Assembly (NCBI GenBank): GCA_963779225.1
Contig: CAVZWW010000003.1
Location: 2,108,001-2,172,000 of the forward strand
From: CAVPCZ01 sp963779225
Lineage (GTDB): Bacteria; Bacteroidota; Ignavibacteria; UBA10030; UBA6906
Length of the DNA stretch: 64,000 bases
Direction: 5' to 3'
Part shown: piece after piece, positions 8,542 to 15,914 of the stretch
How the letters are laid out: each line of letters starts with the position of its first letter
Position numbering within the stretch: the first letter of the stretch is position 1
Notes under the pieces: model-generated
Databases searched by the model: none
What the model saw: the letters and a program-made list of their open reading frames with translations, nothing else
Told to the model about the DNA's origin: nothing
Program-made: the position numbers and the translations under genes

Positions 8542-9504
8542 TTATTGCCTCCAGGCCACAAACGGCGAAAAGAACTCGTTGAAGACACGCAGCAATTCGT
8601 CGCGTGTGAGAAGTTGAATGAAACCCGGGTGCACCACGCCCCCGTCCGCCATCACAACGTGTCCTTCGGGGCTTTGCGTATCAGAGAATGCATGGGCCAT
8701 CGCTGAAATCCGGCTGATCTCGGATTGCATCCAATCAGCCGCTGCGCGTCCTGAGACCAGTCCCTTGTGCAGTATGTCGGGGTGGGTCTCGCCGTCGTTA
8801 ATCGTTCCTTCAAAGAGCCAGCCCAGTCTGTAAGGATCGGACAGGACCGTTGAAGGGTGTGTGCGGAGGTACAGATTGTTTGTAGTCAGGTGTACGCTAT
8901 GCGGGAACACCATATACAGGTCTACACCATGGACGGTGAAGACGACTGTCGGACGGCAGATACCGTGCATTGTGACAAAAGTGATCTGGTCGATCGAATC
9001 GAGCGCGGAAGCCAGAAACGAATCAATGCCGATGTGCACGGTCCCGTCGGTGCCGATGTCGATCCACATATGGTTTGCGGAAAAGGCAAGCCGGCCCGGT
9101 ACGCGGATTCCTTCGACCAGGTATTCCTGTGCTGCTTCGTCATCCTCTTGTGTGCCTGCTGCAATGCCGGTGGATGGCCTGTGCTCCGGGTGCGCGAGTG
9201 AAAGGAAAAGTTCACAGTATTTGTGACTGTCCGTCCCGCAATGGGAAAGCACCGCTTCGCTGTACGGTATGTACTTCGTGATGGATGCAGCCGCACAGTA
9301 TTGCATGAGCGCTTCCTGGAGGTTTGGGCAATGCACAGTACCGGCCAGAGCGCCAGGACCCGGTTGGAACGCCGGACAGCTTACATGTCCGGGTGATGTG
9401 CAGAGGTCCGAATCCGGTTTGCCGGGAACGCGCACAATCATCTTGCGGAACGCGGATGCACGGCAGTACTTCACCTGTGCCTCTCGGAGGAATGGACATC
9501 GCAT
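8542..9504 (-). CDS. Cys-rich GcvH-like protein of redox operon (two Cys repeats, no lipoyl lysine)
   Basis: 320 residues, no signal peptide. The N-terminus contains two copies of one cysteine module: C3-x10-C14-x20-C35-x7-C43 and C59-x10-C70-x18-C89-x7-C97, each opening CP-x-L-x-EA and having YC at the second Cys; they may bind Fe-S clusters or zinc. A GcvH-like region follows (MWIDIGTDGTVHIGIDSF at 146-163). At the lipoyl-lysine position (eight residues before P201) there is G193, so it is not expected to be lipoylated. The tail has VVMADGGVVHPGF (283-295), the same ADGG motif as two operon neighbours. Second gene of the operon. Function unknown; scaffolding or assembly of the complex is plausible. 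Confidence 0.75.
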   Translation of the reverse strand: MRCPFLREAQVKYCRASAFRKMIVRVPGKPDSDLCTSPGHVSCPAFQPGPGALAGTVHCPNLQEALMQYCAAASITKYIPYSEAVLSHCGTDSHKYCELFLSLAHPEHRPSTGIAAGTQEDDEAAQEYLVEGIRVPGRLAFSANHMWIDIGTDGTVHIGIDSFLASALDSIDQITFVTMHGICRPTVVFTVHGVDLYMVFPHSVHLTTNNLYLRTHPSTVLSDPYRLGWLFEGTINDGETHPDILHKGLVSGRAAADWMQSEISRISAMAHAFSDTQSPEGHVVMADGGVVHPGFIQLLTRDELLRVFNEFFSPFVAWRQ

Positions 9505-9533
9505 GGTGGTGTCCCTGAGCGCTGACGGGGGAT

Positions 9534-9764
9534 TCAGGACGGTCTGTTCTTGTTCTTCAATTCCGGCTCGGCAACTTTTTCCCCGCCGTCCGCCATCGTG
9601 ATGCCGAGATCAGGAAGGATGAGCGTGTGGGGATCGTTGTGCGGCCGAGCACGCTTTTTGCGCAAGAGTCCAAACCCGATGTAACCCGCCGCAACGAGAG
9701 CAACCGCGACGAGCAGCCAATTGGTGAAGTAGGTCCAGGACCGGGGATCAGAGAGGTCAAACAT
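9534..9764 (-). CDS. Small single-helix membrane protein with ADGG tail
   Basis: 76 residues. ATG 9764 was chosen because GAGGA lies shortly upstream; longer in-frame extensions read through the promoter region and look non-coding. One transmembrane helix (about 14-34), then basic residues RKKRAR and a cytoplasmic tail with LGITMADGGEKVAEPE (53-68). The MADGGE motif repeats motifs in the two GcvH-like proteins of the same operon. First gene of the seven-gene redox operon; it may anchor or assemble the complex. I know no named family for it. Confidence 0.65.
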   Translation of the reverse strand: MFDLSDPRSWTYFTNWLLVAVALVAAGYIGFGLLRKKRARPHNDPHTLILPDLGITMADGGEKVAEPELKNKNRPS

Positions 9765-9921
9765 GGTGTCCTCATGAGAGGAAGTTGGACAAATGTTTTG
9801 ATGGATCTGCATACAGATAGTCAATCTCCGTGCCCCATCCGCCAAGGATGCGTAAGTTATTGAAAAGTATGGATTTACAGCTACGGAGCTTCCGAATTCG
9901 ATGTCATGCAAGCGAGATAGG

Positions 9922-9960
9922 TGTTGGAATTCCCAACAGGGCATGTGGGGAAACCCTACA
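9922..9960. promoter_or_regulatory. Two 17-bp inverted repeats, probable tandem operator
   Basis: TGTTGGAATTCCCAACA (9922-9938) and TGTGGGGAAACCCTACA (9944-9960) are both near-palindromes and are identical at 12 of 17 positions. Their centres are 22 bp apart, two helical turns, so a dimeric regulator could bind both on one face. They lie between the divergent redox operon (start 9764) and the polysaccharide lyase gene, upstream of a good promoter at 10013. The regulator is unknown. Confidence 0.5.
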
Positions 9961-10012
9961 CAATCTGGCTCCAAACCGCATTCTTTGAAACTCCATCGAA
10001 ACCGCCAGCTTG

Positions 10013-10041
10013 TTGACATTGTCTGAGTCCTTCGTTACTAT
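10013..10041 (+). promoter_or_regulatory. Sigma-70-type promoter for the lyase gene
   Basis: TTGACA (10013-10018), 17-bp spacer, TACTAT (10036-10041). Predicted transcription starts near 10048, giving a leader of about 110 bases before the lyase start. The rest of the 390-base gap 9765-10155 holds the tandem inverted repeats and no convincing gene. Confidence 0.6.
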
Positions 10042-10155
10042 TGCCCCTGCAAAAACAGTCCGGCGCTCCTCTACCGAGACCGGTTGCGGTCTTCGTTCGA
10101 GGATCAGGTCTGCCATATGTCGATGGTTGTGTGCCATCGGCGCAATCTTCATCGT

Positions 10156-11382
10156 ATGAAAGGTACGCCGGTGAAATCAAGACACATTCGAACGGTCCGT
10201 TTGCTGGTCCCGTTGTTCTGCACCATGTGGCTTGCAGCGGCGCAGACGCAGGAGCACCCGCGTCTCATTACCTGCAATGGGGCCAAGCTGGCGGAAGCCC
10301 GGCAATCCTTTCTGGCCGGGTCAGACGCGTTTTCCGTGTCAGTCCAGAGAGTTCTCCGGGATGCCGACCGCGCAATGGATCAGGAACCGGTAAGTGTTAC
10401 GGCAAAGCAGCAGATTCCTCCAAGCGGCGACAAACACGATTACCTGAGTCTCGCACCATACTGGTGGCCCGACCCGAAGACCAAAGACGGTCTTCCATAC
10501 ATTAGAAGAGACGGGGAAGTGAATCCAGAACGGAATGTGTTCCCGGACAAGGAGAGTTTTGTCACTCTTCACGGCAGTGTAACGGCGTTGGCCCTGGCGT
10601 ATTACTTCACCGGAAGGGAGGAATACAGCGCGCATGCGGTACGGATGATGCGCACCTGGTTTCTTGATACGGCGACCCGTATGAATCCGAATATGGATTT
10701 TGCCGAGGCTGTGAGGGGAAGGAATCCGGGGCGCGGGGCAGGCATTATCCAGCTTAATCGATTGCCGATGATCCTCGATGCGGTCCGGCTGATTCGGGAT
10801 TCGAAACAGTGGACTGCCGCGGACGATTCGGGATTCACCTCCTGGTGCTCGTCATACCAGCAATGGCTTCGCGAAAGCCCGAACGGGATCGATGAGCAGG
10901 ACTCGCCGAACAACCATGGCACGTGGTACGACGTGCAGCTCGCCTCACTCTCTCTTTTCACCGGCAAACAGGACATGGCAAAACGAATTCTCAACGACGC
11001 GAAAACCCTGCGCATCGCCGCACAGATCGAACCTGACGGCCGGCAACCCAGAGAACTGCAGCGGACGCGCGCCATGGGCTACTGTACCTTCAATCTCCTC
11101 GCGATGACGACCCTGGCAACCATCGGGGTGAATGCCGGAGTGGATCTGTGGCACTATGAAACGGCGGATGGACGGAGTATTCGCAAAGCGATTGATTGGA
11201 TGGTCCCGTATTATGACGGTACCAGAAAGTGGGAACACCGCCAGATCACGGAATGGAATCCGGATGATGCGATCGTGGTGCTGACCGCAGCCGGGTCGTT
11301 CTTGGGAGGGGCATACGCGGAGCTGGCTGCAAAACTCGCAACGAAGGAATCCACTCTCCTTCGCGCGCGGTTGCTCTACTGA
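10156..11382 (+). CDS. Secreted alginate lyase-family polysaccharide lyase (PF05426-like)
   Basis: About 408 residues. ATG 10156 or GTG 10171 both give a signal peptide (RTVRLLVPLFCTMWLAAAQ); GTG has AAGG at better spacing. Family hallmarks are HDYLSLAPYWWPDP near the N-terminus and the catalytic-type NNHGTWYDVQ; the all-alpha toroid shape is implied by repeated helical segments (SFVTLHGSVTALALAYYFTG). Such enzymes cleave uronic-acid polysaccharides (alginate or polyglucuronate) by beta-elimination; the exact substrate cannot be told from sequence. It has its own promoter and stands alone, but other polysaccharide-active genes follow in the window (heparinase-like, GH42-like). Confidence 0.85.
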   Translation: MKGTPVKSRHIRTVRLLVPLFCTMWLAAAQTQEHPRLITCNGAKLAEARQSFLAGSDAFSVSVQRVLRDADRAMDQEPVSVTAKQQIPPSGDKHDYLSLAPYWWPDPKTKDGLPYIRRDGEVNPERNVFPDKESFVTLHGSVTALALAYYFTGREEYSAHAVRMMRTWFLDTATRMNPNMDFAEAVRGRNPGRGAGIIQLNRLPMILDAVRLIRDSKQWTAADDSGFTSWCSSYQQWLRESPNGIDEQDSPNNHGTWYDVQLASLSLFTGKQDMAKRILNDAKTLRIAAQIEPDGRQPRELQRTRAMGYCTFNLLAMTTLATIGVNAGVDLWHYETADGRSIRKAIDWMVPYYDGTRKWEHRQITEWNPDDAIVVLTAAGSFLGGAYAELAAKLATKESTLLRARLLY

Positions 11383-11510
11383 GTGTCCGGAACCCCGTGT
11401 ATGCTGTTGGATCGCGATGCCCCGGACCGCTCCCGGACACATAGCGCTTCTCATCCCGATTGCGCCAGCTGGCTCACCTGCGACAGCCCGCCCCGCCGGC
11501 CACCCAGGCG

Positions 11511-12014
11511 TCAGCTGAGACCACCCGCAAAGAAGTTCGGGCGGACATGCCGGGGCGTCGAGAAGGCGATCACCCTGGGCTGAATCAATCGTGCAAAGTC
11601 CTCATAGGTCATTTTGATGAGGTCGCGGTGTGATCCGCCGTTAAAAGCGATTTCTTCGTCTGCCGTCAGGGATTCAGCCACGATCACCTTCATCTTGAAG
11701 AGATTCCCAAAGGGGGGCATGGCACCCACCTCGCAATCCGGGAAGAGTGCGTTGAATTCTGATTCACTTGTCAGATGGACCGTGTTTGTCCCCAGGACCT
11801 CGCGAAGTACTCCCAGATCCACCATTTCTGTCGCCGGCAGGATCGCCAGCAAGTGCTCTGTACCGACGGTGAGCACGACGGTCTTGGCCACCTCATGGAA
11901 GGGGATGTGGGCAGAAACGGCCACTTCACGTGCAGTGAAGGCCGGAGAGTGTTGAATGAGGACATACTTGATCTTGTGGGCGTCCAGATAGTCCGTGAGG
12001 CGTGTAAGCGTCAT
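11511..12014 (-). CDS. YbaK/prolyl-tRNA synthetase-associated editing domain protein
   Basis: 167 residues; ATG 12014 is fixed by GGAGGT five bases upstream. The whole protein is one YbaK/EbsC domain (AREVAVSAHIPFHEVAKTVVL, LAILPATEMVDL, EVGAMPPFG, IAFNGGSHRDLIKM). Free-standing domains of this type hydrolyse mischarged aminoacyl-tRNA in trans. The lysine of HEVAKTVVL matches the family's conserved active-site lysine. It is convergent with the lyase gene and monocistronic. Which mischarged tRNA it edits is not predictable here. Confidence 0.88.
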   Translation of the reverse strand: MTLTRLTDYLDAHKIKYVLIQHSPAFTAREVAVSAHIPFHEVAKTVVLTVGTEHLLAILPATEMVDLGVLREVLGTNTVHLTSESEFNALFPDCEVGAMPPFGNLFKMKVIVAESLTADEEIAFNGGSHRDLIKMTYEDFARLIQPRVIAFSTPRHVRPNFFAGGLS

Positions 12015-12097
12015 GGCGACCTCCATTGTAGTGGTAAGTGTTCTCTGTAACAATGGACACGCGCTTGGGAGTAGAACGTACCGCGGGGATCATTGGG

Positions 12098-12113
12098 TGG
12101 CACAACGACTGCA
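12098..12113 (+). promoter_or_regulatory. Possible sigma-54 (-24/-12) promoter
   Basis: TGGCACAACGACTGCA matches the consensus TGGCACG-N4-TTGCA at all but two defined positions, with GG and GC separated by the required 10 bases. It would start a transcript near 12125 with a leader of about 310 bases before the lytic transglycosylase gene. The gap 12015-12436 contains no credible gene. The site could equally be chance. Confidence 0.35.
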
Positions 12114-12278
12114 CAGCGTCACAGCTCTGGTAACCACCGGAAACTACGAAGGAGTTTTGAAAAAGGCAAATGGGTGCAGGAGCAGGGTCGCCTCAGAAAC
12201 GGGATATGTCGTCGACACTCCTTCACGATTGGTCGTCTTGAGAAAGGCGGCATCGGCCTGGCGCAAAGCTCGCTGGAC

Positions 12279-12373
12279 GGGAAAATGGGAAGCCCGGGTG
12301 GTTGGGGGGGCCACAAGGGGGGGATGGGGCTTGTGTGATGGGGGATGTTGGCGGGGTGTGTTTGCAGGGTGGG
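12279..12373 (+). promoter_or_regulatory. G-run cluster, potential G-quadruplex in leader of 12437 operon
   Basis: Ten runs of three or more G on the plus strand within 95 bases, including two G7 runs (12304-12310 and 12317-12323) followed by G4, G5, G4, G3 and G3 runs with short loops. It lies 64-158 bases upstream of the lytic transglycosylase start, so in its probable 5' leader. An RNA or DNA quadruplex could form; no regulatory effect is shown by sequence alone. Confidence 0.5.
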
Positions 12374-12436
12374 AAAGCGTTGTTTCTCAACCGGAAGTTC
12401 GCGACATTCTCCCTAATCACCAGGGAGGAGCTCAGG

Positions 12437-13675
12437 ATGAAGTCTAGGACCGTCGGTTCAATTCCATCACGTCTCCGGTTTGTGCTGTTGCGTGCGAAAC
12501 GTTGTGCGGCGCTCCTCGCAGTCTCGTTTCTGCTGGCCACAGCGGGTCTCTACGGCCAGGAGACATACCAGGAGTTTCTGAAGAGTCAGAATGATGGGGA
12601 AAAAAAGGAGAAGGAGGCCTTCGAACGATACAAGGAGTCTGTTACCAAGGAGTACGAACAATGGCTTGAACGTGACAGGCAGGCCTTTCAGGAGTACGTG
12701 AATGATATCCGCAAGCGGTGGGGAAAAGAGAAGGCGAAGACGAGCAGCACGAAGGAGTGGGTCTCGTACGATACAGACTTCGGTGCACGCCGTAGTGTGG
12801 ATTTCGAGAAAGGCCGGGCCTCGGTGGAAGTGCTGGTGGATAAGGACCTGCCTGATGCGGAAGTGCGCAAGCGGGTAGGAGTGGAAATCCGGAAGATGGT
12901 CTCCGACCGGGGTGAAACGGACCCGCTGGAAGCGAAACAGAACGCTCCTTCGCCGGCGCCGGTGCTGGAAGGCCAGATCGAGTCCAAGACCGTCGGGCCG
13001 GTCACCCGGGAAAATGCCGAGGCATATGCCAACGAGTTGCTGCGCAAGGCATCAGTCAAGCGCGAGCCGGTGGTGGGTGCGGACGGGTCAACACGGATCG
13101 CAGCCCTGGTTTCCTTTCCGCTGGTACCCGATCATGTTCGAGTGCGCGCCGAGAAGTACCGCGAGACCGTCGCGAAAAATGCTTCCAGGTTCGGGGTGGA
13201 CGCCCCCCTCGTGTTTGCGGTGATTCACACCGAGAGTTACTACAATCCCCGGGCACGGTCGTCCGCACCCGCATACGGGTTAATGCAGCTCGTTCCGCAT
13301 TCGGGTGCCCGGGCGGCGTACCTGTTTGTGCACGGCGAAGACAGACTGCTCCCTCCCGACCATCTCTACGATGCATCCAACAATGTGGAATTGGGTGCAG
13401 GATACCTCTCTCTGTTGATGACGACATCGTTCAAGGAGGTCACGGATCCGCTCAGCCGCACCTATTGTGCAATAGCCGCCTACAACACCGGGGCGGCGAA
13501 TGTGGCGAGTGCATTTACGGGCAAAAGGAAGGTCCCCGAAGCGATCCAGCGCATCAACACGATGACTCCCTCAGAGGTGTTTGCCCGAATGCGGTCAAAT
13601 CTCCCGTATGCGGAAACGCGCAGCTATATTCTCAATGTGAGCGAACGGATGAAGCTGTACCAGGAGTGGCGCTGA
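12437..13675 (+). CDS. Lytic transglycosylase, MltC-like (SLT domain)
   Basis: 412 residues; ATG 12437 follows GGGAGGAG. A long basic N-region precedes a signal segment (AALLAVSFLLATAGLYG). Residues 41-110 form a charged coiled coil with YQEFLKS, YEQWLER and FQEYVND repeats, then an MltC-type N-terminal domain, then the SLT domain with catalytic E266 (AVIHTESYYN), GLMQLVP at 281-287, the ELGAGYL helix and the CAIAAYNTGAANV motif. It cleaves peptidoglycan glycan strands to anhydromuropeptides. A lipobox is not evident, unlike Escherichia coli MltC. Placed before LpoB, which activates glycan synthesis, so the block probably acts in wall remodelling. Confidence 0.9.
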   Translation: MKSRTVGSIPSRLRFVLLRAKRCAALLAVSFLLATAGLYGQETYQEFLKSQNDGEKKEKEAFERYKESVTKEYEQWLERDRQAFQEYVNDIRKRWGKEKAKTSSTKEWVSYDTDFGARRSVDFEKGRASVEVLVDKDLPDAEVRKRVGVEIRKMVSDRGETDPLEAKQNAPSPAPVLEGQIESKTVGPVTRENAEAYANELLRKASVKREPVVGADGSTRIAALVSFPLVPDHVRVRAEKYRETVAKNASRFGVDAPLVFAVIHTESYYNPRARSSAPAYGLMQLVPHSGARAAYLFVHGEDRLLPPDHLYDASNNVELGAGYLSLLMTTSFKEVTDPLSRTYCAIAAYNTGAANVASAFTGKRKVPEAIQRINTMTPSEVFARMRSNLPYAETRSYILNVSERMKLYQEWR

Positions 13676-13736
13676 TCCAACGGGCCCGGTGCCGGGGGGC
13701 GTGATCGTGCGTGCCCTGTCTTTGCCGGATCCGCGC

Positions 13737-13765
13737 TTGATTAACAAGTATCGATTTGCAATATT
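13737..13765 (+). promoter_or_regulatory. Candidate promoter for the lpoB operon
   Basis: TTGATT (13737-13742), 17-bp spacer, AATATT (13760-13765), in an AT-rich island within GC-rich DNA between the transglycosylase and lpoB-like genes. The -10 is weak, so confidence is modest. Confidence 0.4.
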
Positions 13766-13903
13766 GGACAATCCCCGTGCTTCCACGCCGGGAGGAAAGC
13801 CTTTCCGCGGCCGGCGTGCGATACCGGCGCGAGTGCAGGTGCGGGTATGCCCCGAAACAGCATGTCAGGTAGTTCCAACCCGAATAACCATGGAGGATAC
13901 ATT

Positions 13904-14509
13904 ATGTACAAGCCGTTCATTGTCGGAGCAGCGCTGGTATCGCTGTTGCTCCTCTCAGGCTGCGGCGCGTCAAAGCAGGTCAGCCGAATCGACGCCGAAT
14001 CCACCACGGACCTGAGCGGCGAATGGAATGACACGGACTCCCGGCTGGTCGCCCAGGAGATGATCAACGACGTGCTGGCCCAGCCGTGGGTCAGTCAGTT
14101 CACCAAGAAAGAGAAGCGCAAACCCACGGTGATTGTCGGTAAGATCACCAACCGGACGAGCGAACACATTGAAACAAAGACATTCGTGAAAAACCTTGAA
14201 CGCGCGATGTTGAACTCGGGTCAGGTGGATTTTGTCGCCGACGCGGCAGAGCGTGAACAGGTGCGGGATGAGCGGAAAGATCAGGCAAAGCAGGCGTCGG
14301 AAGATACCCAGAAAGGCCCGGGGAAGGAAGTCGGATCCGATTATATGCTTATCGGCAATATTTCTTCGATCGTCGATCAGGAAGGCGGAGAAAAGACGAA
14401 GTTCTACCAGGTGAATATGGAGTTGATAAACGTTGAATCGAACAAGAAGGTGTGGATCGGCGAGAAGAAGATAAAGAAGGCCATTTCTCAGGATTCGGTC
14501 ACTTTCTGA
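13904..14509 (+). CDS. lpoB: Penicillin-binding protein activator LpoB-like lipoprotein
   Basis: 201 residues; ATG 13904 with GGAGG seven bases upstream. Lipobox LLSGC puts the lipid on C20. The mature part matches the LpoB fold: TVIVGKITNRTSEHIETKTF, ERAMLNSGQVDFV, DYMLIGNISSIV and the terminal NVESNKKVWIGEKKIKK. LpoB is an outer-membrane lipoprotein that reaches through the wall to stimulate a class A PBP. It is followed closely by a COG3014 lipoprotein and an LPP20 protein, a gene order also known from gammaproteobacteria, which supports the assignment. Confidence 0.88.
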   Translation: MYKPFIVGAALVSLLLLSGCGASKQVSRIDAESTTDLSGEWNDTDSRLVAQEMINDVLAQPWVSQFTKKEKRKPTVIVGKITNRTSEHIETKTFVKNLERAMLNSGQVDFVADAAEREQVRDERKDQAKQASEDTQKGPGKEVGSDYMLIGNISSIVDQEGGEKTKFYQVNMELINVESNKKVWIGEKKIKKAISQDSVTF

Positions 14510-14519
14510 AAGTCCCACC

Positions 14520-15863
14520 GTGATTCTCCGGTGTCGTCGCAGTCATATCGTGGTTGCGTTGCTGCTTGTGCTGATGGCTGTGCTGTGGGGATGCGGCATG
14601 AGAACCGACTTCTACCGCGAGGTGGAAACCAACCTCGCCGCCAAGAACTTTGCCCTGGCTCTCCAGACACTTCAGAGTCAGGAAGAAGAATTCGGCGAGA
14701 AGAATTTCGTCCTCTATAACCTGGAAATGGGAACGCTCACCCACTACAGTGCCCGGTATGAAGAGAGCAACCGCCACTTCCTTGCGGCCGAAAAGAAGAT
14801 GGAGGAACTCTACACCAAGAGCATCACTACGGAAGCGGCCGCCGTTGTTCTCAATGACAACCTCATCCCCTACGACGGCGAAGATTTCGAGAAGGTTTTT
14901 GTCAACCTTTTCCTTGCGCTCAACTTCGCGGAAATGGGTGATATCGAGGAGGCGCTGGTGGAGGCGCGCAAAGTGGACCTGAAGCTGAACCAGTATTCCC
15001 GCCAGTACGAGGGGAAGAACGTGTACAAGCAGGACGCGTTTGTACGGTACATCATGGGGATGCTCTATGAGGCTTCAGGGGAGATCAACGATGCGTTCAT
15101 CTCCTACAAGAAGGCCTATGAGGGTTACAGGATGTACGATGCCGAATTCAAGACGGTATGCCCTTCCTTCCTGAAAGCCGACCTCGTGCGGACTGCGACC
15201 CTGCTCCGGTTTGATGACGATCGGAAGCGGTTCGAAAAGGAATTCGGTCTCCGGTACACCAGGCCGAAAAAAAAGGAAGGATCTGTGGTGATGATCATTC
15301 ACTCGGGCCGGGGGCCGATCAAAAAGGAAAACAAGATCCAGGTGACGATCCCCGACAACGATGCGGTCCTCCATACATTTACGGTGGCCCTTCCGAAATT
15401 CGTCTCGCGCGAACGGACCCCGTCGGCGTACGATGTGGAGATGGGAGGCCAGGGGCTCCCTACGCGAAATGTCCCTGCGGAACTGGGTCAGTTCGTGACG
15501 GAGATCGCCCGAAAGTCGCTGGATGACCGTATCGGCATGGTCTACCTCAAGGCGGGCGGGCGGGCTCTCCTCAAGTTTCTTGCTTCCGAGGCGGCGAAGA
15601 ACGAGTTGAAAAAAGACGGCGATGAAACGGGCAATTTTTTTAAGAGCCTGCTTGTCGATATCGCGGTCGGCGCGACAGAGCAGGCGGATGTCCGGACCTG
15701 GCGTACGTTGCCGAATCAGATGTTCCTCGTCCGGGTCAATCTTCCCGCCGGGACACACAACTTCTCCCTCACCGGACGCAATCCATCCCGGAGTCTGCTT
15801 GCAGATCAGGTGACGGTGAAGGAGGGGGAGATGGTATTCCGTCTGTTCGTCGATGTCAACTGA
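14520..15863 (+). CDS. COG3014-family lipoprotein
   Basis: 447 residues from a GTG start 10 bases after lpoB. The lipobox VLWGC places the lipidated Cys at 25. The first half is TPR-like (ALQTLQSQEEEFGEKNF, SARYEESNRHFLAAEKKMEELY, EIEEALVEARKVDLKLN-like helices), the second half beta-rich. The family is named only as COG3014 and found beside LpoB; its molecular role is not known to me. Tight spacing means co-transcription with lpoB and the LPP20 gene, suggesting a shared envelope function. Confidence 0.8.
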   Translation: MILRCRRSHIVVALLLVLMAVLWGCGMRTDFYREVETNLAAKNFALALQTLQSQEEEFGEKNFVLYNLEMGTLTHYSARYEESNRHFLAAEKKMEELYTKSITTEAAAVVLNDNLIPYDGEDFEKVFVNLFLALNFAEMGDIEEALVEARKVDLKLNQYSRQYEGKNVYKQDAFVRYIMGMLYEASGEINDAFISYKKAYEGYRMYDAEFKTVCPSFLKADLVRTATLLRFDDDRKRFEKEFGLRYTRPKKKEGSVVMIIHSGRGPIKKENKIQVTIPDNDAVLHTFTVALPKFVSRERTPSAYDVEMGGQGLPTRNVPAELGQFVTEIARKSLDDRIGMVYLKAGGRALLKFLASEAAKNELKKDGDETGNFFKSLLVDIAVGATEQADVRTWRTLPNQMFLVRVNLPAGTHNFSLTGRNPSRSLLADQVTVKEGEMVFRLFVDVN

Positions 15864-15914
15864 CATTCCGGAATGTTCAACTACCGCTGACTGATCGTGA
15901 AGGAATCTCCTGCC

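Noticed and set aside
11383..11440. GTGTCCGG / CCGGACAC inverted repeat as a terminator between the lyase and YbaK genes
   Set aside because: The arms are 42 bases apart and no T-tract follows; too weak to call.
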